This document shows positions 37,503 to 49,800 of a stretch of DNA of 64,000 nt, one piece after another (the stretch's first letter is position 1; each line of letters starts with the position of its first letter). The stretch spans positions 806,001-870,000 of the forward strand of contig PQWQ01000019.1 of NCBI GenBank assembly GCA_002943765.1, given 5' to 3'. The notes below the pieces were generated by a model, which was not told the DNA's origin, searched no databases, and was given only the letters and a program-made list of their open reading frames with translations. Both the position numbers and the translations under genes were made by a program. The DNA is from Psoroptes ovis (taxonomy: Eukaryota; Arthropoda; Arachnida; Sarcoptiformes; Psoroptidae).

Positions 37503-40003
37503 GTTCGTAATTTTAAAATTTGAAAATTTTTGTTTCAATCACAATCCATTTAAAAGTTAATCAATTTGAAATTCAAATCAAATTAAAACTAATCCATGGA
37601 TGATGATTGGATCGATCCTTGGTTACCGAAATCAAAGACTAAAGAAATTGTCCAATCAATTCATCCAACAAAATTCCTATGAAACTTTGAAAATATTCTG
37701 GTCAAAGCAACCAGTCGAAGACCTATAACCTATTACATTAATTTAAATTATTATTCTGATTGGTGTTACACCTTTGAATATTCGTAGGTTTCGTATCATT
37801 TTCGTGATATTTTTCTACCGAAAATTAATAATTTATAAATGATAAAATCTCAAAAATTAATGAAAATTGGGTCAATTCAAGTCAATCAAATACATTCGAA
37901 AATTCATCATGATGAAGATAAATTTCATAAATTTTCAAAATAAAGATAAACAACCGCACCTTTTGGAGAAAATAATCAATATTTATTATTATCAATAGTT
38001 AGTATCATTCATAATAAATTTTCACATAAAGAGATATAAAAATATTTATTTCCAAAAATACAGAGATCCAGCATGATAATATCAAAATGAATAAACACAT
38101 ATGTACATAAACAACTATGAGTAAATATTAATAAATAACATGATTAAATTACAAAAATTTCATATCTTCTTTTTATTTACCTGGAAATTTTTAAATTTTC
38201 CATGATATCAAACACACATGGTTATTATAACCAGTTTCAATCCATTCAGTTCTTATTAAATGAACACATTCAAAGTTTACATGATTGGGTGCCAATCATC
38301 ATTTCAATGGATATTTCCGTGTAAATTTTACGCCCAAAACTATTCAAAGTTAAAACAAGGTGTGAACAGTGTAACGATTCAATTTATTTCAAACATTCAT
38401 TCAATTCACAAATACACAATTTACATTTGAATGAATCGAAATCGATCAATCGATCGACCGATTCGAATCGATCAATAAATCAATCAATCGAATGATTCAT
38501 TGATTTTTTTTTGATGTTTACCGACATGAAAATTATCTGCCAAGGTGTTAAACACTCGTAATTATAACAAGGTATTTTCCACCTTTGAATTCTCCGAAAA
38601 TATTCCCGTACAAAAATACCGAACTTGTTGAGATAATTTTATTCGAAAACCTTTGACCTTTTAATTTTCTTATTCTTTTCGCCGGTTAAAAGGTGTTGAA
38701 AAGGTCTAAAAATTCTCAACTTGTAAATTTAATCTATTTTTAATCATAGGTTTTTACCCGAAAGGATCTCTTTGATCAAATCAAATTGAATTGAATCCTG
38801 GATAATTAAAGGTTTGAATAATCTCCATGAATGAATGAGTACATCTTGTTAAAGATGATACTTTGATGATGGACATTTACAAGCATCAAAGATGGTCAAT
38901 CAATTAAACAATGTTCAAAGGTCATACGATCCGATTTCAAGCCCGAAAAATATCTTCGGTCAAAATCTAAATGGTCGAAATCTACAAGTTTCACTTTGTG
39001 GTTTCCCATAATTTTTATCTTTTGATTTGAATCAATTTTTGATTCAAGGATGATTTCTTGGACAGTACTACGATAATACAGATACTAATAGCACATGATG
39101 GCCCTGAATTTCACTGATTTTATCAGTGTAACCAACATATAACAATGGTAAATCAGATTAAATCAAAGATAATACATGAAAAATGATTCGGAAAACGATT
39201 TAAAAATGATTCAAAGTGATCAAAAGTAATTTAAAAATGATTTAGAAATGATTTGCATCAATTGAAACTTGAAGAAAACAGCCAAAAAAACATGAAAGAA
39301 AACATTTAAATTTACCGACAAATTATGACAAAACACAAAGATCTTAAGAAAATCTGAGAAAAATTTAAGAAAAAAATCTTTAAAAAATCAAAGAAAATTT
39401 GCCGCCGGTCCGAAATTCAAAGAAAATTTTCTTATTTTCAGTCATTTCTTCAGTAATTTTTGTCGCGTGACAGGTGTTTTGTCTTAGGCATTATACTTTA
39501 CGATTCATACATATGAATGTCTTCCATACGAATTAGAAACCAATGAATGAAACAAATTTTACCTGTGAATTTTCTTATATTTTCGACTCATTTATTCATC
39601 CATTCAATGATTTGATTGCGTAACAATTTGTTGGAGAAAATTTTCCGTGAATTTCTACCATTTCGGCAAACATCAAACAAAGATTTCAGCTGAAGACATA
39701 CAAGTCTTGAAATCTTCAAAGATTGAAGGTCTTTGAGATTGTAAGTAAAATATAAGTAAAAGAATTATGAGAAGATTTCTCAGGAGTGAAAAATTGAAAA
39801 GTTTTTCTCAAAAAATCAAATCAAATTGATTGCCATATGGTATCGTTGATTCAATTGATTCAATTCATTTGATTCATACGAGACCAGAGAAAATGTATCA
39901 AGATTTTGAAGACGTTAAATTGTTACAAGTTTCAAAGATACTAATAAAAATTGTGTCAACTTATCGCTAGGGCCATAATTTGCTGAATATTTGAATTGAA
40001 TTT

Positions 40004-40079
40004 TGGTCAATTTTTGACCAATTTTGACCAATTGTATTAAATTTTATTGACCAAAAATTATCGCCATGACCTTTGACCT
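40004..40079. promoter_or_regulatory. nuclear-receptor site cluster with perfect DR1
   Basis: TGACCTTTGACCT at 40067-40079 is a perfect direct repeat of TGACCT with a one-base spacer, the DR1 element of RXR/HNF4-type receptors. Within the preceding 65 bp are TGGTCA (40004) and TGACCA at 40015, 40025 and 40048. Binding is inferred only. Confidence 0.35.
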
Positions 40080-40490
40080 AAATTTTGTCAAAAATCATTA
40101 TTATTTCTTCTAATTCTTTATGAAAATTTTTATGAACTTGTCATCATCATTTCATTTCATTTCATTCATTCATTCATCTGTTGATGATGATAATTCACTT
40201 ATTTATTTGTTCATCGGCAAATTTACAAATGAAAATATTTTCGAAAATTCAAAAACAAAATCACCGAAATGAAATGCAAAATTTCTTCAAGAAACTTTCT
40301 CTCATTTAAGAAAAGTAAAATGTTTAAGAAGTTTGTTTATTTGGACAAATTTTCAATTTTCTTAGTTGCTTTCTTACAGCTTGCTTAGCATACTTACAGC
40401 TTGCTTGCTTTGTTTGTTTGTCAAACAAATAAATAAATGATTTGTTGAGTGAATCAGTCTTGAAAGATTGCGCGGCTTCTTTTGATATTA

Positions 40491-40572
40491 TGACTGTTGT
40501 CCGAAAAGTTCATTCGGCTTAATCGAATAGAGTTGTTCAAGAAAATCGGCCAAAACTTTTCGGACAATTTAA
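40491..40572 (-). mobile_element. mariner-type MITE, subfamily B
   Basis: Reversed subfamily B copy. The left end GTTGTCCGAAAAGTTCATTC and the right end ATCGGCCAAAACTTTTCGG are followed by ACAATTTAA and TA. Confidence 0.8.
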
Positions 40573-40586
40573 TATTTTTCATATTT

Positions 40587-41083
40587 CTTTGATCTTTACC
40601 GCCATCGTTTTGCGCTTTCTACGACTCTGAATCACTGAAATGAAACAAAAAACGAAGCCAAAATGAATGAATGACAGTCACAAGATCAAAGAGATCAAAG
40701 AAATTAGCCGAAAACAAATTCATTGATTCGTTTCGGCAAAACATCAAAAGAAAACAAATTGAAACAAATGATTGAATGAATAAACCAGCGAGAGTTCGCG
40801 TGCACCTATGTATACCTGAATGCCTATGAATACGTGCAAATACGGGCCATTTCTCAGAAGAAAATTGAACAATTCGCTTTGAATTTCGCTCATGTTTCGC
40901 TTTGAAAAATCTCTCCCATAGAAAATTAACGAGCTACGGAAACCCTGCATTGAATTTTCAATTTTGAAAATTTCAATTCGTATCGATCTATTCGTATTGT
41001 ATTTGATCAATATATGTGTGACGTAATAACGATTGTTATGTGGTTTTTCAAAGGTGTTCATTTTCTCTGTGTATTCTTTGATC
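40587..41083. promoter_or_regulatory. cluster of TCF/LEF-type sites
   Basis: CTTTGATC occurs at 40587-40594 and 41076-41083, and two head-to-tail copies of AGATCAAAG at 40683-40700. ACCGCCA at 40598-40604 is one base off the Drosophila TCF helper site GCCGCCR. ATCAAAG alone is common in DNA this AT-rich, so the cluster, not any one site, is the evidence. It lies about 6 kb upstream of Notum, a conserved Wnt-feedback gene. Confidence 0.25.
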
Positions 41084-42484
41084 TTTTGCCGAATGTTTTC
41101 AAATCGTTTGATTCAAAGCCGCATTCATTTCTATTATTTGATTTACACATTTTGATTATTATTATTCGATTTTCAATCGATTGATTGATTGATTGGCTGT
41201 TTGTGAATCGACTCAAGAAATTGGAGAAACTCGGAAGAAAATCAATGAATTGGCGAACCAATATGTTCATATCCTTTAGGTGACAAGGTGGAACCAAAGT
41301 GCCTTAGGACTTGAGTTACAGCAAGGTTTCTTCCTCGACAAAATAACTGGCGCAATATATGATTGATCGATTCGATTTGATTCGAATCAAATCAATCAAT
41401 CAGCTGTGTACAGCAGAAATTGTACAAAGTTTTTTTCTTTGTTTTCATATGACAAGTCAAAATGATCGATAATCGACTGGGAGCCATCGGAATGAACTAA
41501 AAAGTACAGAATTCAAGCTGGAAATTGGTTCAAAATGTGGAATATTTGCCAGGAAGCCATCAATTTCATTCATTTCTTCCATTATTTTTGCTCCACTAAT
41601 TTTACTCGACCAATTTCCGTAAAGTTTATTTACATGAATTCATTCAATGATTTTTTCTGAACAATAAAATAGATCAATCAATCAATCAATCATATGTTCA
41701 TTTATTTATTGTAAATTTGAGAACATCGAAAAATCAGAGAATTGATCGATTATTTCCATTGTTCAATCAATGAAATTTTACAAAATAATCGGAAAAATAA
41801 TCGATTATCGAAAACTCTGAACAGCAAGCACTGACTGAGATTTCCATGTCGATTCAATGTTGAATTTGAACATTGATTGTATGCAAATGTTCATGTTTCA
41901 GATTCAATCGGATGATGAATAGGTAAATATTTTTCGAAAAAATAAATAAACAAACAAATAAATGAAAAAAATTTGAAATTTAAAAAGGGTTCAACTGCAT
42001 TAAATTTCATTCGACAAAATTTGCTCACTAACTTTTCGATTATTGACTTGTGTAAATAATTGATAATTCAATTTCAGAGATTTTCAATTTGAAATTCAAC
42101 TTTGAAATCCAATTTCGAGATGATCGAAATGTTGAATTTGTTTTCAAATTGGTTCAAATGTTTATTCAAATTCAATATTTGAATTTCAAAAAATTGGAAA
42201 TTTTCCGTAAACAAATCTATCAAAAATTGACATTTTTGATAGATTTTAAGGAAAATTCCTTCGAAAAAAAAAATTTTCTTAAAAACTTGAAATTTGACAT
42301 TTCAATTTTTCTTTAAAAATGAAAATATTATGACTAAAATGTCAAATCAATAAAATTCAAAAATCAGTAAATAATAAAATATCAAAACAATCAAAATAAT
42401 CTCAGACAATCAAAAAATGAGAAATCAAAAAATTTTAAAAATTTCATGAAAATTTTAAAATTGCTTCTGAACTGTTTTTTAAAA

Positions 42485-42600
42485 ATTTTAAACGCTTGCC
42501 AACAAATGCCGGCGTTTTGACAAAGCGACTATAAATTGGACGTACTGCTACGTCAAATTATGCCAAAATAAAAACGTAAAAACACGTTTGAGTACGTTTT
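42485..42600 (-). repeat. dispersed repeat with GACGTA-GCAG-TACGTC palindrome, copy 2
   Basis: Reverse-complement relative of the 4501 copy: GACGTACTGCTACGTC at 42539-42554, with AATGCCGGC upstream and ACGTTTGAGTACGTTTT downstream. The palindrome is better conserved than the rest. Confidence 0.6.
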
Positions 42601-43277
42601 TAAAACAAATTTTTCAAATGATAATTTTTTTCCTCGATTTACAACAATAAACAATAAACACAGTCGCGGCATCCATTTGAAAAATAATCATCAAATGATA
42701 ATCATAATAATGATAATTTAAGTCGACAAAGCGATATGTTTGAATCAAAAGATTCAAAAAGATTAAATCAAAACAACAACTGATCAAGCCGCGTTTGATC
42801 ATAAGCCGCCACCCGACATTATTGCCACACTCATATACAAGCTGTGTGTGTGTACATGTTCAAATGTGATTATCAATACACAGATCAAACACACATGAAT
42901 GGCGGCGGCATCAATGAATGGTGATAAATATGAGCACATAAATCAATGATCAGAAATCAATCCTTAAGAAAACAATCCTCAATACATAAATGTCTATAAG
43001 GCCATAGACTTTAAATTAATGATGATGGTTATTTTTAAAAAATAATTTTTAAATAATAATCATTCGAAATATATCAACAAAGATATTCAAATTCAAACCA
43101 AAAACTATTTTTTATCAGTGAATTATGAATGCATTATTATCATCGGTGATTTTCAATGTGTATTTTCAATAATTTCAAATGAATATTTCTTCCATGAATT
43201 CGTGAATATTTTCATGTATTATTTACTGGCCATATAAAGCCATAAATCAACGACATTTAAATCATTTCAAAAATTTT

Positions 43278-43307
43278 AATAAAACACGTGCGCACGCGTG
43301 TTTTATT
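43278..43307. repeat. CG-rich inverted repeat
   Basis: Arms AATAAAACACG and CGTGTTTTATT (11 bp, perfect) flank TGCGCACG. Contains an E-box CACGTG and several CpG in otherwise CpG-poor DNA. Confidence 0.75.
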
Positions 43308-45369
43308 TTGATTTTTTACCTTTAAAAAGCATCGAGATTATACCTTTGACTGTGTCTGGATAAGTGAATTATGAATAAGAAATAAGACATGAATTGAATG
43401 AAGATCGATCGGCGCAATTCGTCTTTGAAAATTCAAACAAATGAATGAATGAATACATGAAGTTGAATTGTCAGTGATTGACTAATGTGAATAGATGTGC
43501 GCGCATCAATAATGCTTGGATGTTTCAATATTTCAAATATTTATGTTGATATATATGTGTGTAAACAGTCCAAGTATTCATTATTTATGTTTGCTTTGTA
43601 TTTGTATGATGATTTGAATGGATATGATTTGAATTTCTTTTCGAAAATTATTATTTTCTCAAATTAGTTCAATTATTCATTATTCATTTGTTTAAATATT
43701 TGTTCGTGTATTTGTTTTTCTTCAAAATTTCAATGGAAATTCAAAAACATGTGTCAACACATATGTTTGTGTGTGTGTCAATACCAATTGTAAATTTGTG
43801 AATATTTGTCATTTTAATCGGCTTCCACAAAATACATTTGAATAATTGTGTGTGAATATTAACAACTTTTCAATGAGATTTGAATAAATACAAAATAAAT
43901 CAAAATGAATCGAAACAAAGCAAAGCAAATACATTTGAAAATTTATTCGTGTAAATTCCTTGTGAATTCGGTGCATAAGAATCGCAAACAAACGAAATAA
44001 ATTCCATGTTTAATTCCGTGCTTGAAATTCTGTGTGCATTTAAATTCTTCGGGCCGTAAATCTTCGAGAAGAATTCCATTATTTTTTTTTGCGAAAATTC
44101 AGTGATTTCCAAGCTCTTAAAGGTGTTAAATTATTGACACACAAAAAAACTATTCATTTCTCCCCATTCAAAATCAGCAAGTCATTCATCAATTTGTTTC
44201 GACACGAAGATATTCGATATTCAAAGATTTTGAATTTTCAGGTGATTTATTTTTTCTCAAAGATATTTCTCCAAGAATTTTACTAAAGATGCTTTCACGT
44301 ATGTAATAAGCCCGATATCAATCAATCATCGTCTACGAATGGTGCGAATTTGGTGAATTATTTCTCCTTGTGTAAACAGCCAATTTGACTTTGGTGTTCG
44401 ATATCGATATTCATCAACATTTGTAAGTGGAAATCAATGTTTTCTTAATCATACTTTCTTAAAATATTCAACACAAGTAACATGCATGTGTATTTCCAAT
44501 GGACATTTTGGCTATTGAAACAAACAAATGACCATTGAAATTACACGAAATGCTTCAATGTTCACAGGAACAACACATTCGATTCGATATCATAATGATG
44601 ATGAATCGATCCATTGGGCCCTGTGAATACTGTGAATACATTGAGAAATCATTAAATTCTTTGGAGAAATCAAAATTCATGGAAAATTCCCTGGAGAAAA
44701 TTCCCTGAAGAATTTTGAAATTTTGAAGAAATTTCTAAGAATTTCAGAAGAATTCTAGCTTAAAAAAACATGAATTAATTAATCACCGAAGATATCTCGC
44801 CATGAATAATAATCGTTGATTAATCGATTATTAATGACATGAAAAATTTTGTTTTGATGAATTTTTCGAAACCCAGTAATTGCTACAAATTGAAAATTCA
44901 TTGATCGAATTCATTGATTTGAAAATGATTTCTTCGAAACTTCTTTGAAAAATTCTTACAGAATCCTTCCGAAATTTCCAAGATAACCGAGAGAATGATT
45001 CCTCACGAAAAATTTTCAAAAATTTTACGAGAAATTTTGAAGGAATTTCGCCACCACCATCATCTGTCAACCCTCGTATTATTAAAAGGGTTCAAGGTTG
45101 AATGAACAAATCGAAAATTGTGTGAAAAATTAAAACACAATTTTCACCAAGAATTCGCTAAGAATATACAAGATTATCAGCTCAGTAGAGGAATTTCAGC
45201 TGAAATCTACGAGGAATCGAAAATTACAACTAAGAAAAAATGTGGGGAAAAATTTCAGAAATTTTCAGCTAAGAAATTCTTTGAATTTCTTACCCTCTTA
45301 AAAATAATTTCTACTTGAAAAATTCTTTTGTTAATTTACAACAAATTACATACAACAACATTATTATTG

Positions 45370-45449
45370 TTAGATTGTCCGATAAGTTTTTGCCGATTTT
45401 CTCATAATTTCCTACGATATAATCGACAAAAACTTTTCGGACAACTTAA
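45370..45449 (+). mobile_element. mariner-type MITE, subfamily A
   Basis: Ends TTAGATTGTCCGATAAGTTT and AAACTTTTCGGACAACTTAA. Interior TCCTACGATATAATCGAC. It is the copy nearest to the gene-dense part; none was seen to its right. Confidence 0.85.
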
Positions 45450-45795
45450 TACATTTGAACAACAACAATTGGGACTAAGCAAGCCATTGAATTTGAAATG
45501 AAATGATAATTTCATTATTTATCATTTAATTTCAAATCAATTTTCCCCAGAATTTTCAATGAATAAAGAATAAGAAATTCCACCAATTTTTCTCTCTCGA
45601 TTCCCCCAACACCACCAATTCTTCAAATTCAATCAATCGTGTATGTCTTGTCTTGTACAAGTACATTAAGATATATGTGTACCATACACAAGTACAAGAC
45701 ACCCAGAAATCCAATTGAGTTCAATTGAATTCTTCGATTCTTTTTGGAATTTTTCAAAAAATTCTTCAAAGCCAGCGAAAAAATGTTTCGATATA

Positions 45796-45956
45796 CAGGG
45801 TTTTAAGTTTTAATTCAGAGTTTTGAAATTAATTTTGATAGTTTTCAAGTTGATTTTCGTAGTTTTGAATGCAATTTTAAACCGTGAAATTACGAAATTT
45901 AATTTGAAAACTACGAAAATCAATTTTAAAACCCCGAATTAAAACTCAAAACTCTG
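45796..45956. repeat. palindromic element, AGTTTTAATTC family, longest copy
   Basis: 161 bp with termini CAGGGTTTTAAGTTTTAATT and AATTAAAACTCAAAACTCTG, flanked by TA at 45794-45795 and 45957-45958. Inner arms TTTTCGTAGTTTTGAA and AAAACTACGAAAATCAA. The clear termini and TA flanks suggest a second Tc1/mariner-type non-autonomous element. Confidence 0.7.
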
Positions 45957-46872
45957 TAATTTCATTTTTTTCTTATTTTTTCCCCAAAAAATGAAATTAA
46001 ATTTTTATTTTTATTTTCTTTAAAAAAAAATTGAATCAAATTCAATTGAAAACGAACCATTTTCTTTAAGAATTTTTAGAAATTCTTTCAATTGCATTAT
46101 ATCGGAATGCTAAGAATATATCTTCTGGCTGAATGTCGTAATGTAGCCAAACTGACATTAACACGCTTGTACAATATTATTCATAGATATTTCTGAGATA
46201 ATTCTTAGATAATAATTTCAAATGTTAAATGATGTTCTTCGAGTTTAATTTTTTCGTTTAAGAAAATGAAAATGAGAAAATACAAATAAGAAATCATGTT
46301 TTCCGGGAATAGAAATGTTGTATGAATGCATTCTTCTCTGTTCAATGATTTTTCTATCTCTGAATTTTAGTGTTTCTTGTATCTGTTTTTGAATTTTCTC
46401 AAAAATTCTTTAATTGTGAATTCTATTTGAGAAAAATTTAATTTTAAGAATAATTTTTCGAAGAGAAATTCGATCAGAATTCAATTGCATTACTTCACTG
46501 ATGCGATTTGAAATTGAAAATTGAAAAATTCAATGATTTCACATTGATTGTCTAGTTCGATTATCTGACCAGTGTTGATCGATTATGTGAGCGATGTTCA
46601 TCTCATTCATTTGATGATGACCACATGCATTTGAAGAGCATCATCATCTTCATCATTGAATTGAATGGTTTCAAAAATAAAAAAAAATTGAATTAATAAC
46701 TTCAATAATAATCATTTAAACATCCAGAAAATATTCAGAAATATTTGAAAAAAATATCAATAAATATTCAATATCGGCTCAAAAATAACAACGATTATAA
46801 TAATAATCATCATTATCATCTGAATAAGACCTTTGCAAGGGCAAAAACATAATTTTCTCCAAAGAAAATATT

Positions 46873-49800
46873 ATGTCGGCTTCGAATGCTTTGATCTTGG
46901 CAGCAGCAGCTTCTGCCTCTGCTTCTGCTAATAATAATCATAATAATAATATTGTCTATGATCAAAGCAAAATATGCCGATTTAATGGTGTTGATGGTGG
47001 TAATCACCACCAACAGCACCAATGCCATCATCATCATTTGTTTCATCAAATGAAATTGTTGCACCAATGTTATCATCAAACACATGATCAACAACAACAA
47101 CCGAAACAACAAGTAAATCAATTTGAAATGATTGATAATAACAACACTAATGATAATGATGGTGATTCAATGATAATAATTCAATCAAATCAAATATGTA
47201 ATATTTGTACTAATAATCAAAATAATGACGATAATAATAACAATGAAGAAATGACAATGAAAATGGGCGTCGATCATCGTCGAAATGGTTGTGGCTTATT
47301 CTTAGTTGATCAATTGAATTTAAATAATGATGATCAATCATCATCGATATTACCATCATCGATGATTACCATCGATGATTTCGTCGAAAATCAATTCGAA
47401 AATCGAATTGATTCGAATAATAATTCGAATTCGATCATTCCGACTGATTTACAACCAAATCACCAACATCAACAACAACAACAAGATGCTGTTGATCATG
47501 ATCAACATGATGAAAGTGTTCATTTACTTTGTGATTATCACCATCAACATCAACAACAGCAACAACAACATGATTATAGTTATGACAACCTGCACCACCA
47601 GCTGCAGCACCAACAGCAACAGCAACTACAGGGCCACCACCTTCAAAAGTCTTGTGACCAGCGCACCAGCAACAATCAACTTTACCAGCAAAAGCAATGT
47701 GGCAAGCAGCAACGAAAATCATTTGACCTAAAACATTCAAACAGTGAACAACAACCAAAGCAGCCAGCAGCAATTCAATCATTGAATAAAAGAGTTGAAC
47801 TTGAATTTTCAATGTTCAACGATAGCAAAAACACCACCAGTAACAACCATCGAACTAAACAACTTGAATCATATTCAATTGTGAAGCCATTGACTGCACA
47901 TCATCATCAACGACAATCTTTGAATAGCTTGTTACCGAATTCATTGAAATCTACAAAACCATTTCCTACCACTTGTTTCGATTCTAGTCCCTTTGATCAT
48001 TGTGAAAATAATTATCCAGGTGAACAATGTCCCAAAATCAATTTCTTCGATGATCAAAATTGTTCAAAGAAGCCATATTCATGTCAAACAATCGATAACA
48101 TCGATGATTATCATCAAAATCAATCAACAAAATTATTAATTCAAGATTCGATTAATTCATATGATTCGAAATTGAATCAAATTGATTTCAATTTCCTTTA
48201 TAATCCATCACCATTACCACCACCACCACCTCAAATATCATCGACACCACTTATTTCATCGTTATCATCATCGAATAATGACAATAATCACCCTAATCAA
48301 TTCGATTTATGTGAACCGAAACATTCGAATCAAACAAATAATTCAAAATTAACCCTTTCATCATCATCAACATCGATATCGAGTGATTTTACTATTAAAC
48401 AATTATCATCAACAACATCGCCATCATCATCATCAACAGTTACGACAAGTATTTGTTTATCAACAATCATGGAAATATTACCATTGATATTACTGTTGAC
48501 AATGGGTGTCATCATCTCGACTACATGTGCTAAATATCGATTTCAACAACAGCAACAACAATCATCAGCGACATATTTGATACCATCGATTGTTTCAAAT
48601 TCATCATCATCAGCAGCATTCAATGATTATTTAAGACAAAATTCTACCTCAGATCAGCTGATACAAATCAATAATAATCAATCAATGAATGATGACAGCT
48701 TTATGAATGTTATGATGAATGATGAAGAAGCATCATCATCCGCATCATTTGTGAATGATCAACCTCATCTTAATCATCATCAATCGATGTATCAACGACA
48801 TCAACAATTGGATTCATCGAAGTCATCGAAATCATTATCAACGATCGAATCCCAGCAGCAACAGCAGCAACAACAACAGCTATTTGCACAATTAGCACAC
48901 CAATATTCGGCAATGCAGCTACAATGGCTGTCGAATTCATCGGTAACATGTAATGATGGTACACGTGCCGGTTATTACATTCGACCATCACCGAATGGTT
49001 CGAAAAGATGGTTGATTTTCCTCGAAGGTGGTTGGTATTGTATGAGTAAAAGTGCATGTGATCAACGTTGGTATAAAATGCGTGATTTTATGACTTCGTT
49101 TCGTTGGAGCCAATATAAAACAGGTGAATAATCAATAATCATAAATTAATAAAAATTCGAATTCGAATTGGCCAGGCTTCGGCCAATTGCTTTGATCAAT
49201 TGATAATTGATTTATTGTTGTTTATTATTATTTCAATTTAACCCTTTTTCAATTTTTAACCTTCATTCATTTTTAGTCAGCGGAATATTATCATCATCAC
49301 CATCGATGAATCCGTATTGGTGGAACGCCAATCATGTATTCATTCCATATTGTTCATCCGATATTTGGAGTGGTGATCAACCGGCTAAACCACCACAAAT
49401 GGCCATGTCATTCCTGGGGTCACGTATTTTGGATGAAGTTATCAATGAACTGATACGATCACCGAAATATCAATTTTTAGATTCAAAATTTATTCTTTTA
49501 GCTGGTTCATCGGCTGGCGCTGCTGGTGTTATGATTAATCTTGATCGCATCGCTAAAATGATTGCCGATTCTGGCTGTAAAGCTGATGTTCGAGGATTAG
49601 CCGATTCTGGTTGGATTATGGATCTGGATGATTATCCACATAATCACAATGAAGGTGATAAATCAGGATCATCATCATCATCATGTACAGATGGTATTTG
49701 TTCGCCCAGTGAAACAATACGTGGTGCATATAAGTAAGGACGATATCTTCATTCGAATCTTTATTTTAAAATGATTAATCTTAAATTCACTGAACAGATT

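Larger units (their letters stand above)
37503..46872. other. gene-poor tract upstream of Notum
   Basis: No supported gene. It contains a cluster of nuclear-receptor half-sites with a perfect DR1 (40004-40079), clustered TCF-type words (40587-41083), two hairpin elements (40491, 45370), a second copy of the GACGTA-palindrome repeat (42485), a 30-nt CG-rich palindrome (43278) and the longest member of the AGTTTTAATTC family (45796). The last 900 bp before the Notum start are plain AT-rich sequence in which I see no clear core promoter. Confidence 0.6.
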
